From: Gluconacetobacter tumulicola
GTDB lineage: Bacteria > Pseudomonadota > Alphaproteobacteria > Acetobacterales > Acetobacteraceae
Reading direction: 5' to 3'
DNA: 64,000 nucleotides
Assembly (NCBI RefSeq): GCF_014174215.1
Contig: NZ_JABEQL010000011.1
Coordinates: 1-64,000 of the forward strand
The notes under the pieces were generated by a model. It was not told where the DNA came from and made no database searches. It was given only the letters and a program-made list of their open reading frames with translations. Shown in pieces: positions 1 through 10,647 of the stretch. Position 1 is the stretch's first letter; each line of letters starts with the position of its first letter. A program made the position numbers and the translations under genes.

Positions 1-116
1 GCTTTCTTCATATCGCCCAGAAGGGCGTCCGCGTCCGACATAGTGCGGACCACGCGACCAGCCAGAACCTGGTCCAGAACATCGTCAGGGATCACCGGCT
101 TCTTGCGTCGGGCCAT
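1..116 (-). CDS. IS256-family transposase, N-terminal fragment (cut by window edge)
   Basis: The first 38 residues are visible, beginning MARRKKPVIPDDVLDQVLAG, which is the typical N-terminus of IS256/Mutator-type DDE transposases. The start is supported by an AAGGAG ribosome site 8 bases before the ATG at 116. The DDE catalytic core is outside the window, so activity cannot be judged. The gene reads off the left edge. Confidence 0.75.
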   Translation of the reverse strand, partial: MARRKKPVIPDDVLDQVLAGRVVRTMSDADALLGDMKK

Positions 117-172
117 GATGCTTCTCCTTCCTCAGCATCACACCAAACACACGAAATTCAGGATAGGCCCCC
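1..172 (-). mobile_element. Outer end of an IS256-family insertion sequence (partial)
   Basis: The left edge cuts an insertion sequence. It contains the transposase start and about 55 bp of leader that ends near a GGGGCCTATCCTGAATT-type boundary (minus strand, about 172 to 156). I place the outer end there from my memory of related elements, so the boundary is approximate. The second inverted repeat and the target duplication lie outside the window. The element sits about 25 bp past the stop of the histidine phosphatase gene and does not interrupt it. Confidence 0.55.
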
Positions 173-196
173 GATACCGCCATGCCGGTCAGGCTT

Positions 197-862
197 TCAC
201 ACGCCCGGCAGTTCGTTGACGGCCACGATGCGCCACGCTTCCGGAAAGCGCTCGATGATCGTGAGGGAAAGATTCTGGATCGAAAAATGCAGCGCGGTAT
301 CCGCATGCACGCGCAGCGCATGCGCCAGCGCCGCACGGATCGCCCCGCCATGGCTGACCACGACCATATTCCGGCCCTCATGCGCCGCCGCCATGCGGTC
401 CATCGTCCCGCCCACACGGGCACAGACCTCCAGCATGCTCTCGCCGCCGGGCGGCCGTTCCGAGGCCGCGACCGACCAGAACAGATGCGGCGCCAGCTTC
501 AACTGGTCCAGCAATTCATGATGCCGCAGCCCATGCCATTCACCCAGCGACTGCTCGGTAAATCCGGGCTCCACCGTCCAGTCCACCACGCCATATCCCG
601 CGTCCTGAATGGTACGCGCGGTATGCTGCGTGCGCCCCAGCGGCGAGGTAAACCATTGCGCATTGCGCGGCAGGCGCGCGGCCAACGCCTCATACATGCC
701 CCGCTGCGCCACCAGGCTGTCCGGGCACAGCGGCACATCCAGCGTGCCATATACCCGCATGCGGGCATTTTCCTCGACCACCGCATGACGGATCAGCCAG
801 AAACGGGTGACACCATCCGTCAGCTTGGGGGTGTCGAGGAAATGACCGTGATTCTGGTTCAT
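197..862 (-). CDS. Histidine phosphatase family protein
   Basis: A 221-residue protein of the phosphoglycerate-mutase-like histidine phosphatase superfamily. The phosphoacceptor motif LIRHA carries Arg25 and His26; Arg77 in SPLGRT, Glu103 and His171 in SHGGAIR complete the usual catalytic pocket. The substrate is unknown. Cobalamin phosphatase CobC and sugar-phosphate phosphatases share this fold, but no cobalamin gene is nearby. It lies 14 bp downstream of the PLP-fold enzyme on the same strand, so the two are probably co-transcribed and may act on the same metabolite. No strong ribosome site is seen before the ATG. Confidence 0.85.
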   Translation of the reverse strand: MNQNHGHFLDTPKLTDGVTRFWLIRHAVVEENARMRVYGTLDVPLCPDSLVAQRGMYEALAARLPRNAQWFTSPLGRTQHTARTIQDAGYGVVDWTVEPGFTEQSLGEWHGLRHHELLDQLKLAPHLFWSVAASERPPGGESMLEVCARVGGTMDRMAAAHEGRNMVVVSHGGAIRAALAHALRVHADTALHFSIQNLSLTIIERFPEAWRIVAVNELPGV

Positions 863-876
863 GCAAGCCGGTCCAA

Positions 877-2988
877 TCAGGGCAAGGTGACGGGTACTCC
901 GCTATCCATAGCCTGAAGCGGCGCGTAGGTCTGTACCGGGTCCGCCGCCGCCAGCGTCTCCCAATAGCGCAGGATCAGCCCGATCTTGGCCAGAACCCGC
1001 CGCGCATCGCCGATTTCCCGATCCATGCGCAGATCGGGCACCAGCCCGTCATGCGACGGCTCGCCCGAAACCAGCCGCGCCCCGGCCGACAGGCGCAGCG
1101 CCCCCGCCACCCCGCCACGCAGCATGGGATGCGGCAGCGGCACCGGCTGGCCGACATGGCACAGCAGCCCGGCCAGGGCACGATCCGCCCCCTCGGGCAC
1201 CACCCGCGACAGGTCGGCATTCAGCCAGCGATAGAGCGCCCGCGCGGGCTCCAACGCCAGCGGCACGAAATCCTCGCCGGACGAGGCCAGCGGATCGCGC
1301 ACGAAAAAGCTCAAAATGGTGCCCCGATCGTCCCACGCATCGGCCAAAGGCGGCCGCGCCGGATGCGGCACCGGCAGGCGCCGCAGGTCCGGGTCGCTAT
1401 CGATCGCCGCTTCCAGCGCGGTCAGGAACCGCGCCAGCCGGGCCCGCACCACCGGGCGCGGAATCTCCCGCAGCGCCGTCATTTCGGCCAGCGCGGCATA
1501 CCAGCGCAGCATCAGCCCCACATTCTCGCCCACCGGCAGCACCTGAGCCGCCGGTGCCTCCGGCCACGCGGCGCGATGGCAGTACTCCGCCAGACCGGCC
1601 GGCAGCCCCCCGCCGCGCAGCCGCGCAGCCACATTTTCCGGCAGCAGCAGCGCCCCGCAGAAAGGCGGCCCGGTGAAGAATTTGGAGCCGGTGATCATCA
1701 CCATCCAGCCCCGGTCCAGATAGGCCCGCACCCGCACCGGGTCCAGCCGCGCCTGACAGGCATCCACCACGATATCGGGCACCGTCGCGCCGTCGGCACG
1801 GGCCGCATCGGCCAGCCGGTCCAGCATCTCCAGCCCCGGCGCCAGCAGCCCGGTCTTGGACAGGTCCAGCCGGTGCAGCAGCACATGCCGCCCCGCCTGC
1901 CAGCTCCGCCGGGCCAGTTCGATACAATCCCGGTCGATCTCGACATTCGTGCGCGCCGCACCATCCGGCCGGCGCAGGGGCACGGACAGCAGCAGCGTTT
2001 CCGCCGGAAACCCCGCGATCAGCCCGCCCTTTTCCACCTGCGCGCCCAGCGCTGTGTCATTCGCGAAATGGCAACCTTTTGCCGCTAACGGTACGCCGCT
2101 CCCGGTTTCCTCAGGGGCCAGAAGGATGTTGCTGACCGGATGTCCACCAGAACCCAGCATCGCCAGGGCCAGGGCATACAATTCGCAATCGGTCCCCGAC
2201 GGCGCCAGGACGACGCCTTCGGCCCCGGTCATCCCGTAATGCTCCGCAATCCGACGGCGAACCTCCGCGACCATGCCCGCCCGGACCTCGGCCCCCTTCC
2301 CCGTCAGACCGCCCTGCACCAGCCGCACACGCGCCGCCTCGGCCCCCGCAAACCCGCGCTCGGACACCGAGGACGCGGTCGACGACGCATAGGTGACAGC
2401 CCACGGCCGCGGCCGGTGGGACGAGCCATAATGATTCAGCCCGGTCGCCGGGTCGATCGCCAGCCTGGCATCGCCGCCTTCGGCCATCAGCTTTTCCGCC
2501 GGCCCCAACAGCGGCCACAATGCCTCCAGCCGGACCGCCAGCCGGTCGAATGCCCCCTCCCCGGCACATTCCGGGGCAACCGGCGGCTGCAACGGCGCCA
2601 GCTCGCCCCAGATCTGCCGCAACCGGGCAATGCCCGGCGGATTGGCAGCCGCCATGTCGGCATGCCAGTCCGGTCCGGGCGCCCCCTCGGGCCCATCCAG
2701 TTCCGCGAACAGCGCGGCCGTCCGGGCCGCGCACAGCCCCGCCAGCACCGCATCCTCGGGCACGGCCTCGATCAGCCGGGCCAGTTCCAGCGCGTGACGC
2801 AGCACGACCGGCGCACAGGCAGGTGCCATCAGGCACGGCGCCCCCAGCACCACCATCCCGTCGGCCCGCACCACGAACGGCCCGGCCAGCGCCGTATCCA
2901 GCCCGATGCGCCGCCCACCCGCGATCACGCGCAGGTCGGGACGTTCGAGGACGCAGGCTAGGTCATGGGTCAATCGTTCGGCGAGCAC
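877..2988 (-). CDS. Uncharacterised PLP-dependent fold-type I enzyme
   Basis: A protein of about 703 residues that I cannot assign to a named family. The middle half looks like an aminotransferase class V-like fold: an [12 protein letters not shown] segment near residue 215, a VVDACQ segment near 408 that would supply the Asp for the pyridine nitrogen, and [10 protein letters not shown] with the likely Schiff-base Lys436. The N-terminal 170 residues and C-terminal 200 residues match nothing I recognise. The start is uncertain: an open frame continues to 3156, but a GTG at 2988 with AGGGA eight bases upstream avoids overlap with the divergent rfbA leader. It is followed 14 bp later by a histidine phosphatase gene. 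Function is unknown; the cofactor is inferred from the motifs. Confidence 0.7.
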   Translation of the reverse strand: MLAERLTHDLACVLERPDLRVIAGGRRIGLDTALAGPFVVRADGMVVLGAPCLMAPACAPVVLRHALELARLIEAVPEDAVLAGLCAARTAALFAELDGPEGAPGPDWHADMAAANPPGIARLRQIWGELAPLQPPVAPECAGEGAFDRLAVRLEALWPLLGPAEKLMAEGGDARLAIDPATGLNHYGSSHRPRPWAVTYASSTASSVSERGFAGAEAARVRLVQGGLTGKGAEVRAGMVAEVRRRIAEHYGMTGAEGVVLAPSGTDCELYALALAMLGSGGHPVSNILLAPEETGSGVPLAAKGCHFANDTALGAQVEKGGLIAGFPAETLLLSVPLRRPDGAARTNVEIDRDCIELARRSWQAGRHVLLHRLDLSKTGLLAPGLEMLDRLADAARADGATVPDIVVDACQARLDPVRVRAYLDRGWMVMITGSKFFTGPPFCGALLLPENVAARLRGGGLPAGLAEYCHRAAWPEAPAAQVLPVGENVGLMLRWYAALAEMTALREIPRPVVRARLARFLTALEAAIDSDPDLRRLPVPHPARPPLADAWDDRGTILSFFVRDPLASSGEDFVPLALEPARALYRWLNADLSRVVPEGADRALAGLLCHVGQPVPLPHPMLRGGVAGALRLSAGARLVSGEPSHDGLVPDLRMDREIGDARRVLAKIGLILRYWETLAAADPVQTYAPLQAMDSGVPVTLP

Positions 2989-3179
2989 GCAAAAATCCCT
3001 GTTGCCATCATCACTATGCGCGCAGGTCCCCGGCGCGGCAATCGCGTCACCGACCACCAGGAAAAGAGCGAACCATGCGGACCCCCGGATCGGAACCGAC
3101 CCCGATGACCAACCTGTCGCACCTGCACCCCTATCGCGCGAACATCCCGGCGGCAAACGACCGCACGACCGAAACCGGG

Positions 3180-4079
<900 letters not shown>

Positions 4080-4084
4080 TCTTC

Positions 4085-4207
4085 GTTCTTTTTTGAAAAA
4101 AAAAGAACCAAAAAACTTTGATTCGTTCAGGCGTTTTTATGCTGGGCCACACGACGGCCCAAAACGAACAAAAGTCTTTTTGCTTCTTTTTCTTCAGAAA
4201 AAGAAGA
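4085..4207. repeat. Dispersed three-hairpin repeat, copy A
   Basis: Left hairpin at 4085-4108 (GTTCTTTT.../...AAAAGAAC), right hairpin at about 4183-4206 (CTTCTTTTTCTTCAG/AAAAAGAAG). Between them are flanks matching the other copies and a variable core around GGGCCACACGACGGCCC, itself a small hairpin. The element sits between the convergent rfbA and RND genes, six bases from each stop, and could terminate both transcripts. Confidence 0.85.
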
Positions 4208-4212
4208 ACCTC

Positions 4213-7200
4213 TTATCCAACCGGCCGATCCCGCATATCAGCCGGCCGAATATGCCCCCGCCAGCGGCGCGAAGCCTGCCGCGTCACCCACGCCCGAATA
4301 CGCTCCAGCAGCAGATACACGACCGGCGTGGTGTAGAGCGTCAGAAGCTGGCTCATCAGCAGCCCACCGACCACTGCAATGCCCAGCGGGCGGCGCAGCT
4401 CGATCCCGTAGCCGCCGCTGAGGATCAGCGGCACCGCCCCGAAGGCGGCGGCCAGCGTCGTCATCAGGATCGGGCGGAAACGCTTGGCGCAGGCCTCGCG
4501 GATCGCCTCCTCGGGCGACATGCTGCCGTCACGCTCGGCATGCAGCGCGAAATCCACCATCAGGATCGCGTTCTTCTTCACGATGCCCACCAGCAGGATC
4601 ACCCCGATCATCGCGATCAGCGAGAATTCCTCACCCGTCACCCACAGCGCCAGCACCGCCCCCACAGCCGCCGACGGCAGGGTGGAAAGGATGGTCAGCG
4701 GATGCACATAGCTTTCGTACAGAATGCCCAGCGTGACATACATCGTCGCCAGCGCGGCCAGGAACACCAGCAACTCGTTGATCAGCGCGGTCTGGAATTG
4801 CGCTGCCTGGCCGGTAAAGCCGCCCTGGATCGACGCCGGCACATGCAGCCTCACCATCGCGGCACGGATTTCCGCCGTGGCCTCGTCCAGCGACCGCCCC
4901 TTGGCCAGGTTGAAGGAAATGGCACCGGAGACGAAGCCGTCACGATGCCCGACCGAGATCGAGGTCGGGCGTTCCCCGATCGCGGCCACCACCGGCAGCG
5001 GCACCATCGTCTCGATGCTGGACGACACGGCCGACCCGCTCGAGGCCCCGGCCCCGCCCGCCAGGCGGTTGGCGATGGCGTTGCGGAAGGATTGCTGGCT
5101 CAGCGACGTGGCCTTCGACGTGCTGCCCGTATCGGGCGTGGGCACGCGCACCGTGTTGGACGCCGTGCCGCCCCCGGCGGTCCCGCCCGAGGTCGAAACC
5201 CGGAACGCCTGCATGATGTCGGGCGACTGGCGATAGGGCGGCGCCACCTCCATCACCACATGATAGGTGGCCAGCGGGGTGGAAATGTTCGAGGCACTGC
5301 GCTGGCCATAGGCGTCGAACAGCGCCTGGCTGACCAGTTGCGGCGTCACCAGGTAGCGCGCAGCCGTATCGCGGGCGATGTCGACATGGGTCGCGACCGC
5401 ATGGTCGGTCAGGTTGGTGGTGATGTCGGTCATCACCTTGCTGTCCTTCAGGGCATCGACGATGCGCGGCGTCCATTCATAGATCTGCTCGGCATTGTCG
5501 CTGCGCAGGACGTAGCGATAGGCACCCTGCTGCTGGCGGCCGCCACCACCGTTCACATCCCCGGCCGAGAACAGCGACAGCCGCACCCCCGCCAGGCCCT
5601 TCAGGCGCTCGCGCACGCGGGCAATCATCTCGTCCGGCCCGTCGCTGCGTTCGTGCTTGCCGATCAGCTGCGCGAAGGCCTGGCCCTCGACCCGCGTATC
5701 GCCCGAGAAGGCCGCCACCGATTCCGTATCCTTGTCGGCCATCATCGCGGCGCTGACGGCCCGGATCTTCTCGTCCATCTTCTGGAACGACCCGGATTCG
5801 TCACCCCGGAAAAAGCCGACGATCAGCGCGACATCCTCCTTGGGGATGATGTTCTTGGGCATCACGACGATAATGGCCACCGTCGCCACCAGGCTCAGCG
5901 GCAGGGTGGCCAGGATCAGCCACCGATGCCGCAGCGCGCGGTCCAGCGAGCGGACATAGGCGTTCAAAATCGCCTCGAACACCGCCTCGAACCCGTCCGA
6001 CAGGCGGCGCAGGCCCCGCCGGAGCGCCGACGCATCGGCGGGCAGCGGCGCCCCATGGGCCACATCCAGCAACAGCCCGCACATCATCGGCGTCAGCGTG
6101 ACCGACAGGAACAGCGAGACCGTGACGGCGGTGGCCAGCGTCATCGCGAATTCGAAGAAGATCTTGCCCGGCGTGCCTGGCATCAGCAGCAGCGGCAGGA
6201 ACACCGCGACCAGGGCGATGGTGATCGACAGCACGGTAAAGGCGATCTCGCCCGAGCCCAGCAGCGCGGCCTCGTGGCGAGGCATCCCGTCTTCCATGTG
6301 GCGGGCGATGTTCTCCACCACCACGATCGCATCATCGACCACGAAGCCGGTGGCGATCGTCAGCGCCATCAGCGACAGCGTATCCAGCGAGAAGCCCAGC
6401 AGGTACATCACCGCCAGCGTACCCGCCAGCGAGATCGGGACCGTCACCGCCGGGATCAGGGTCGAACGCGGCGCGCGCAGGAACACCAGCACCACCCCCA
6501 CCACCAGCAGCACCGAGATCAGCAGCGTGACCTGCGTGTCGGCCAGCGAGGCCCGGATGGTGATCGACCGGTCCATGCCCGGTATCAGCGTGATGCCCGA
6601 CGGCAGGGCGGCCTGCATGCTGGGGATACGAGCCTGGATCTCGTCCATCACACGGATGACATTGGCGCCGGGCTGCGGCCGGATAACGGCCATGACCGCG
6701 CGATGCCCGCTGAAATAACCGCTCTGCCGCTCGTTCTCCACCCCATCGACGACCGAGGCAACATCGGCCAGCCGCACCGGCCGCCCGCCGCGGTACCCCA
6801 CCACCAGGTCGCGATACTCCGCCGCGTGCCGGGCCTGGTCGTTGGTCGCGATCGTGTAGCGCTGCGGCCCGACATCGATATAGCCCTTGGGCGTGTTGGC
6901 ATTGGCCGAGGCCAGGGCCGAACGGATATCCTCGAAGCCGATTCCGTATTTGAACAGCGGGTAGGGATTCATCTCCACCCGCACGGCCGGCGCCGAGCTG
7001 CCCGCGATCTCGATCCAGCCCACGCCCTTGATCTGCGACAGCATCGGCTGGAGATGCGTCTTCATGACATCGTACAGATCGGCCATCGGCCGGCTGTCCG
7101 ACGTCAGCGCCATGATCATGATCGGATTGTCGGCCGGATTGGCCTTCCAGTATTGCGGCACCAGCTGCAGCGTGGTCGGCATGTCCTGCATCGCCGCGCG

Positions 7201-7536
7201 CAGTGCCGCCTGCACGTCGTTGGCCGCGCCGTCGATGTTCCGGCTGTCGTCGAAGGTCAGCAGGATGAAGGCTGTGCTGTCGGTCGAATCCGATTCGATC
7301 GAACTGATTCCGGCAATCTGGCCCAGCCGCCGTTCCAGCGGCGTGGTGACCGACGTCGCCATCTGCTGCGGCGAGGCCCCCGGCTGGGTCGCCACCACAT
7401 AGATGACCGGCACCGAAATGTTCGGCAGATCCCCGACCGGCAGCGCGCGGTAGGCGAACAGGCCTGCAAGCACCAGCGCGAGCGCGATCAGCGTCGTCGT
7501 CACCGGGCGCAGAATGAAAGGACGGCAGGGATTCAT
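4213..7536 (-). CDS. RND-family efflux permease (MdtB/MdtC/AcrB-like)
   Basis: Inner-membrane proton-driven efflux pump subunit, 1107 residues. The N-terminus has the first membrane segment and the family PVGDLPNISVPVI stretch. TM4 carries the proton-relay pair in VVDDAIVVVEN, and TM10 carries VKKNAILMVDF. The family is usually 1020-1050 residues. The excess is a Gly/Ser/Thr-rich insertion of about 65 residues (about 779-843) in the second periplasmic half. No membrane fusion protein or outer membrane channel is adjacent; the upstream gene is an NCS1 permease 30 bp away. The sequence resembles MdtB/C more than heavy-metal pumps, but the substrate is unknown. Confidence 0.88.
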   Translation of the reverse strand: MNPCRPFILRPVTTTLIALALVLAGLFAYRALPVGDLPNISVPVIYVVATQPGASPQQMATSVTTPLERRLGQIAGISSIESDSTDSTAFILLTFDDSRNIDGAANDVQAALRAAMQDMPTTLQLVPQYWKANPADNPIMIMALTSDSRPMADLYDVMKTHLQPMLSQIKGVGWIEIAGSSAPAVRVEMNPYPLFKYGIGFEDIRSALASANANTPKGYIDVGPQRYTIATNDQARHAAEYRDLVVGYRGGRPVRLADVASVVDGVENERQSGYFSGHRAVMAVIRPQPGANVIRVMDEIQARIPSMQAALPSGITLIPGMDRSITIRASLADTQVTLLISVLLVVGVVLVFLRAPRSTLIPAVTVPISLAGTLAVMYLLGFSLDTLSLMALTIATGFVVDDAIVVVENIARHMEDGMPRHEAALLGSGEIAFTVLSITIALVAVFLPLLLMPGTPGKIFFEFAMTLATAVTVSLFLSVTLTPMMCGLLLDVAHGAPLPADASALRRGLRRLSDGFEAVFEAILNAYVRSLDRALRHRWLILATLPLSLVATVAIIVVMPKNIIPKEDVALIVGFFRGDESGSFQKMDEKIRAVSAAMMADKDTESVAAFSGDTRVEGQAFAQLIGKHERSDGPDEMIARVRERLKGLAGVRLSLFSAGDVNGGGGRQQQGAYRYVLRSDNAEQIYEWTPRIVDALKDSKVMTDITTNLTDHAVATHVDIARDTAARYLVTPQLVSQALFDAYGQRSASNISTPLATYHVVMEVAPPYRQSPDIMQAFRVSTSGGTAGGGTASNTVRVPTPDTGSTSKATSLSQQSFRNAIANRLAGGAGASSGSAVSSSIETMVPLPVVAAIGERPTSISVGHRDGFVSGAISFNLAKGRSLDEATAEIRAAMVRLHVPASIQGGFTGQAAQFQTALINELLVFLAALATMYVTLGILYESYVHPLTILSTLPSAAVGAVLALWVTGEEFSLIAMIGVILLVGIVKKNAILMVDFALHAERDGSMSPEEAIREACAKRFRPILMTTLAAAFGAVPLILSGGYGIELRRPLGIAVVGGLLMSQLLTLYTTPVVYLLLERIRAWVTRQASRRWRGHIRPADMRDRPVG

Positions 7537-7566
7537 ACGGGGATGCGCATAGCGGATGACGACGGC

Positions 7567-8916
7567 CTATGCATCAGCTTTCCACCCCCGAGGCCGTGCC
7601 CCGCTCCGGCCGTACCACAACGCCGCGACGAAGAAGCCCACATAATAGCCGATATCGGCCCCGCCCAACCATCGGGCGACCGGACCGGTATAAAGTTGGC
7701 TGGTCGAGAAGAGCAGGATGGTCGCCACCGAAACGATCATGAAGATGCTCGCCCCGCGCGTCCAGCCCGGAGGAACCGGATGCACCGTACGGTCGCCGAA
7801 ATACCAGTCCGCCAGCACGATTCCGATCCATGGCGCGATCCAGTACATCGTCACCACCAGATAATCGGTATAGAGCGCCGCATACCGCCCGGCCCCGGCC
7901 ACCGCCAGCCCATAGCCCAGCAGGGCGGTGACGATAGCGGCCAGGACCCGGGGAATATGCACGCCGGCCGAAATCAGGCTGTAGCTGGCGGTATTGTCGT
8001 TGAAGGCATTGCCCGTGATCGAAGACAGGGCAATGACGGCCAGCACCATCGGCCCCAGCGGGCCCGCCGCGTGCTGCAGGCTGGCAATCACTGCCGTCGG
8101 CGACGGCTCGGCGATGCTGGCGGCCGTCAGCAGGCCCAGGATCTGGAACGGCACGGCAGACCCCAGCAACCCGGCCAGTGCCAGCCACACCACCCGCCTC
8201 GGCGGGGTCTCCGCCGGCAGGTAGCGCGTATAATCCGATGAATAGGACGCCCAGGACAGGTTGAAACTGGCCAGGATCGCCACCGCCAGCAGCATGGTCG
8301 CAAGCGCGGGCGGATGCGCCGCGTGCGGCAGCGCCACCCCATGCCAGGCCGATTGCAGCCCGATCACCGTAAAGGCCGCCAGCAATGCCGCGCCCAGATA
8401 TTTCTGCAACGCCTGCACCATGTCGTGGCCATAGATGCTGGCCACCATCTGCAGCGCGGCCAGCACGCCCAGCGCCAGCCAGAAGGGCGGTGCGGCCCCG
8501 GCCACGATCGACAGGAACGCGATCAGCGCCGTGGCGGCGGGCACGTTGTTCACCGCGTCCCAGCCGACGCAGTAGATCCAGTTGAGAAAGGCCGGCGGGC
8601 GCACGCCCAGCCGCCCCAGCGCGCGGCGCGAGGCCTCCATCTGCGTCAGCCCCGTGGGCGGGCCGATCGCGGCGGCCAGCGCCACCGGCAGCGCGCCGAC
8701 CACATTGCCGATCACGATCGCCAGCAGGCCGAAGCGGAAATCCAGCCCCAGCGAGACCAGCAACGCCCCCGTCACCCAGCCGCCGGGGCCGAGATTGGGC
8801 GAAAAATGGCTCCAGAACACCCGGTCGATGGGCATGGTCTTGCGTTCGGGCGCGACCGGGCGGGAAACGGCGGCAGCGCCAAGCTCCTCCATGGACGGGG
8901 GACGCAGAAAGGACAT
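7567..8916 (-). CDS. NCS1-family (purine/cytosine/allantoin-type) permease
   Basis: About 449 residues with roughly twelve hydrophobic segments. It opens with FWSHFSPNLGPGGWVTGALL, matching the first helix of nucleobase:cation symporter-1 proteins such as CodB; GNVVGALPVALAAAIGPPTGL and a C-terminal DWYFGDR also fit. The ligand cannot be read from sequence. I chose the ATG at 8916; an in-frame ATG at 8958 would add 14 residues. It lies between the SDR gene (78 bp) and the RND gene (30 bp), all on the minus strand, so the three may share a transcript. Confidence 0.8.
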   Translation of the reverse strand: MSFLRPPSMEELGAAAVSRPVAPERKTMPIDRVFWSHFSPNLGPGGWVTGALLVSLGLDFRFGLLAIVIGNVVGALPVALAAAIGPPTGLTQMEASRRALGRLGVRPPAFLNWIYCVGWDAVNNVPAATALIAFLSIVAGAAPPFWLALGVLAALQMVASIYGHDMVQALQKYLGAALLAAFTVIGLQSAWHGVALPHAAHPPALATMLLAVAILASFNLSWASYSSDYTRYLPAETPPRRVVWLALAGLLGSAVPFQILGLLTAASIAEPSPTAVIASLQHAAGPLGPMVLAVIALSSITGNAFNDNTASYSLISAGVHIPRVLAAIVTALLGYGLAVAGAGRYAALYTDYLVVTMYWIAPWIGIVLADWYFGDRTVHPVPPGWTRGASIFMIVSVATILLFSTSQLYTGPVARWLGGADIGYYVGFFVAALWYGRSGARPRGWKADA

Positions 8917-8994
8917 CGGCAACAGTCCGGACCCCCGATCATGATGACGCCGCGGCAATCGTGGCGTGAACCCACACCGGTGGCAAGCCGTCCG

Positions 8995-9813
8995 TCAGGA
9001 CGACATGCCGCCCGTCTCGGGCATCGACCCGGCCTGGCCGGCCGGCTGGCGATTGTAATAGGCCTCGGCCCAGCGCGGCGGCAGCAGATCCATCAGCCGC
9101 GACCCGGCCACCAGCCACCACGGAAAGACGATCCGCCGCCGGCCGGCCGCGACCCCGCGCAGGATCGCGGCGGCGGCTTCATCGACCTCGGTCAGGCCCG
9201 GCATCGGAAAATCGTTGGCCGCCACCATCGGCGTGCGGACAAACCCGCAGCAGACGCTGGTCAGCAGAATCCCGTCACCTGCCACATTGCCCCCCGTCGC
9301 GACCATGAACCGGTCCACCGCCGCCTTCGACGCGCAATAGGACGGCGTGCCGGGAAACGAGACCAGCCCGGCGACCGAGGCAATGGCGCAGATCCGCCCG
9401 CGCACTCCCTGCCCGTCCGGCGCCTGCCCGCCCATCACCTCCAGCGCAGGCAGCACGGTGTTGATCACCCCACCCAGATTGACGTCCAGCATACGCCGGA
9501 CCTGCCCCTCGGACTCGCGCGGCGCGCCGACGGAGCGCGGCGACGTGGAAGCCGTGATGCCGGCGCAGGCGAACACCAGATTCAGCGGCCCGGCATCGCC
9601 GATCCATGCCGCCATGCCCTCCGCGTCACGCACGTCCTGGCGCCGGGTCACCACCCGCGCGCCCCGTGCGGCACAGTCCCGCTCCACCGCCTCCAGCCGC
9701 CCCGCATCGCGCCCGCCCAGATGCAATACGGCGCCGGGGGCCGCCAGATGAAGGGCGATCGCCCGCCCGATGCCCGACGAGGCCCCGGTGATCAGAATCA
9801 TGTCCCGTTTCAT
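8995..9813 (-). CDS. SDR-family NAD(P)-dependent oxidoreductase
   Basis: A 272-residue Rossmann-fold dehydrogenase. The cofactor loop is TGASSGIG near residue 9; the usual NAG motif reads CAG; a catalytic Ser lies in IASVAG and the Tyr/Lys pair in YCASK. The C-terminal 35 residues look like a short helical tail (PPRWAEAYYN). The classical catalytic residues are present, so it should be active, but the substrate is unknown. A second ATG at 9801 is possible. It is divergent from gmk, with 92 bp between them holding both promoters. Confidence 0.85.
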   Translation of the reverse strand: MKRDMILITGASSGIGRAIALHLAAPGAVLHLGGRDAGRLEAVERDCAARGARVVTRRQDVRDAEGMAAWIGDAGPLNLVFACAGITASTSPRSVGAPRESEGQVRRMLDVNLGGVINTVLPALEVMGGQAPDGQGVRGRICAIASVAGLVSFPGTPSYCASKAAVDRFMVATGGNVAGDGILLTSVCCGFVRTPMVAANDFPMPGLTEVDEAAAAILRGVAAGRRRIVFPWWLVAGSRLMDLLPPRWAEAYYNRQPAGQAGSMPETGGMSS

Positions 9814-9905
9814 ATTCGCCAGAATAGAGACTGCCTGATAAAAGACCGCAAATCCGTGCCCGGCCGGCGCGGAATCGTATCGGAACGGACGAGGATCAGG
9901 GGGAT

Positions 9906-10577
9906 ATGCCGACGATGACGCCCAGCAGGGAACGACACGGCCCGTCCGCCCGGCCGCATGTGGCGCGGCGCGGGGTCTGCCTGGTGATCTCGGCGCCCTC
10001 GGGTGCCGGAAAATCGACCATCGCCAACGCCCTGCGCGCGGCCGAGCCCCAGTTGCTGCATTCCGTGTCGGTCACCACCCGCCAGCCCCGTCCGGGCGAA
10101 AGCGACGGCGTGCATTATCATTTCCGCACCATGGAACAGTTCGAGCAGATGGCCGCGACCGGCGAACTGCTGGAATGGGCAACCGTGTTCGGCCGGGGCT
10201 ACGGCACCCCGCGCGGCCCGGTCGAGGCCGCCCTGGCCGAAGGGCACGACATGGTCTTCGATATCGACTGGCAGGGCCACCGGCAGATCCGCGCGGCGCT
10301 GCCCCATGACGTGATCAGCCTGTTCGTGCTGCCGCCCTCGCTGGCGGAACTGGAACGGCGCCTGCACGGCCGCGCCTCGGACCACCCGGAAGAAATCGCA
10401 AAGCGCATGACGGCGGCACGCGACGAAATCGCCCATTGGCAGGAATTCGACCACGTCATCGTGAATTCCGACCTGGACCAGGCGATTGCCGAGGCCCGGT
10501 CGATCCTGGTGGCGGCCCGGCTCCAGACAGCACGCCAGAAGGGCCTCCCCGGCTTCGTCGCCAGTTTCGAAGGCTGA
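9906..10577 (+). CDS. gmk: Guanylate kinase
   Basis: Phosphorylates GMP to GDP with ATP. The P-loop is SAPSGAGKST near residues 29-38, followed by SVTTRQPRPGESDGVHYHF, the GMP-binding region. At 223 residues it is slightly longer than average because of a basic N-terminal extension of about 23 residues. AGGGGGAT stands directly before the ATG. dnaB follows 70 bp later on the same strand. Confidence 0.95.
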   Translation: MPTMTPSRERHGPSARPHVARRGVCLVISAPSGAGKSTIANALRAAEPQLLHSVSVTTRQPRPGESDGVHYHFRTMEQFEQMAATGELLEWATVFGRGYGTPRGPVEAALAEGHDMVFDIDWQGHRQIRAALPHDVISLFVLPPSLAELERRLHGRASDHPEEIAKRMTAARDEIAHWQEFDHVIVNSDLDQAIAEARSILVAARLQTARQKGLPGFVASFEG

Positions 10578-10647
10578 GTCTTTCGTCAACCATGCCGTCA
10601 CGCATCGGTCCCTGTGTCATCACCCTCCTGTCTGCTAGGATGGACGC

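Noticed and set aside
197-862. Alpha-ribazole phosphatase CobC
   Set aside because: The fold fits but there is no cobalamin gene in the window and the family is broad, so only the superfamily name is given.
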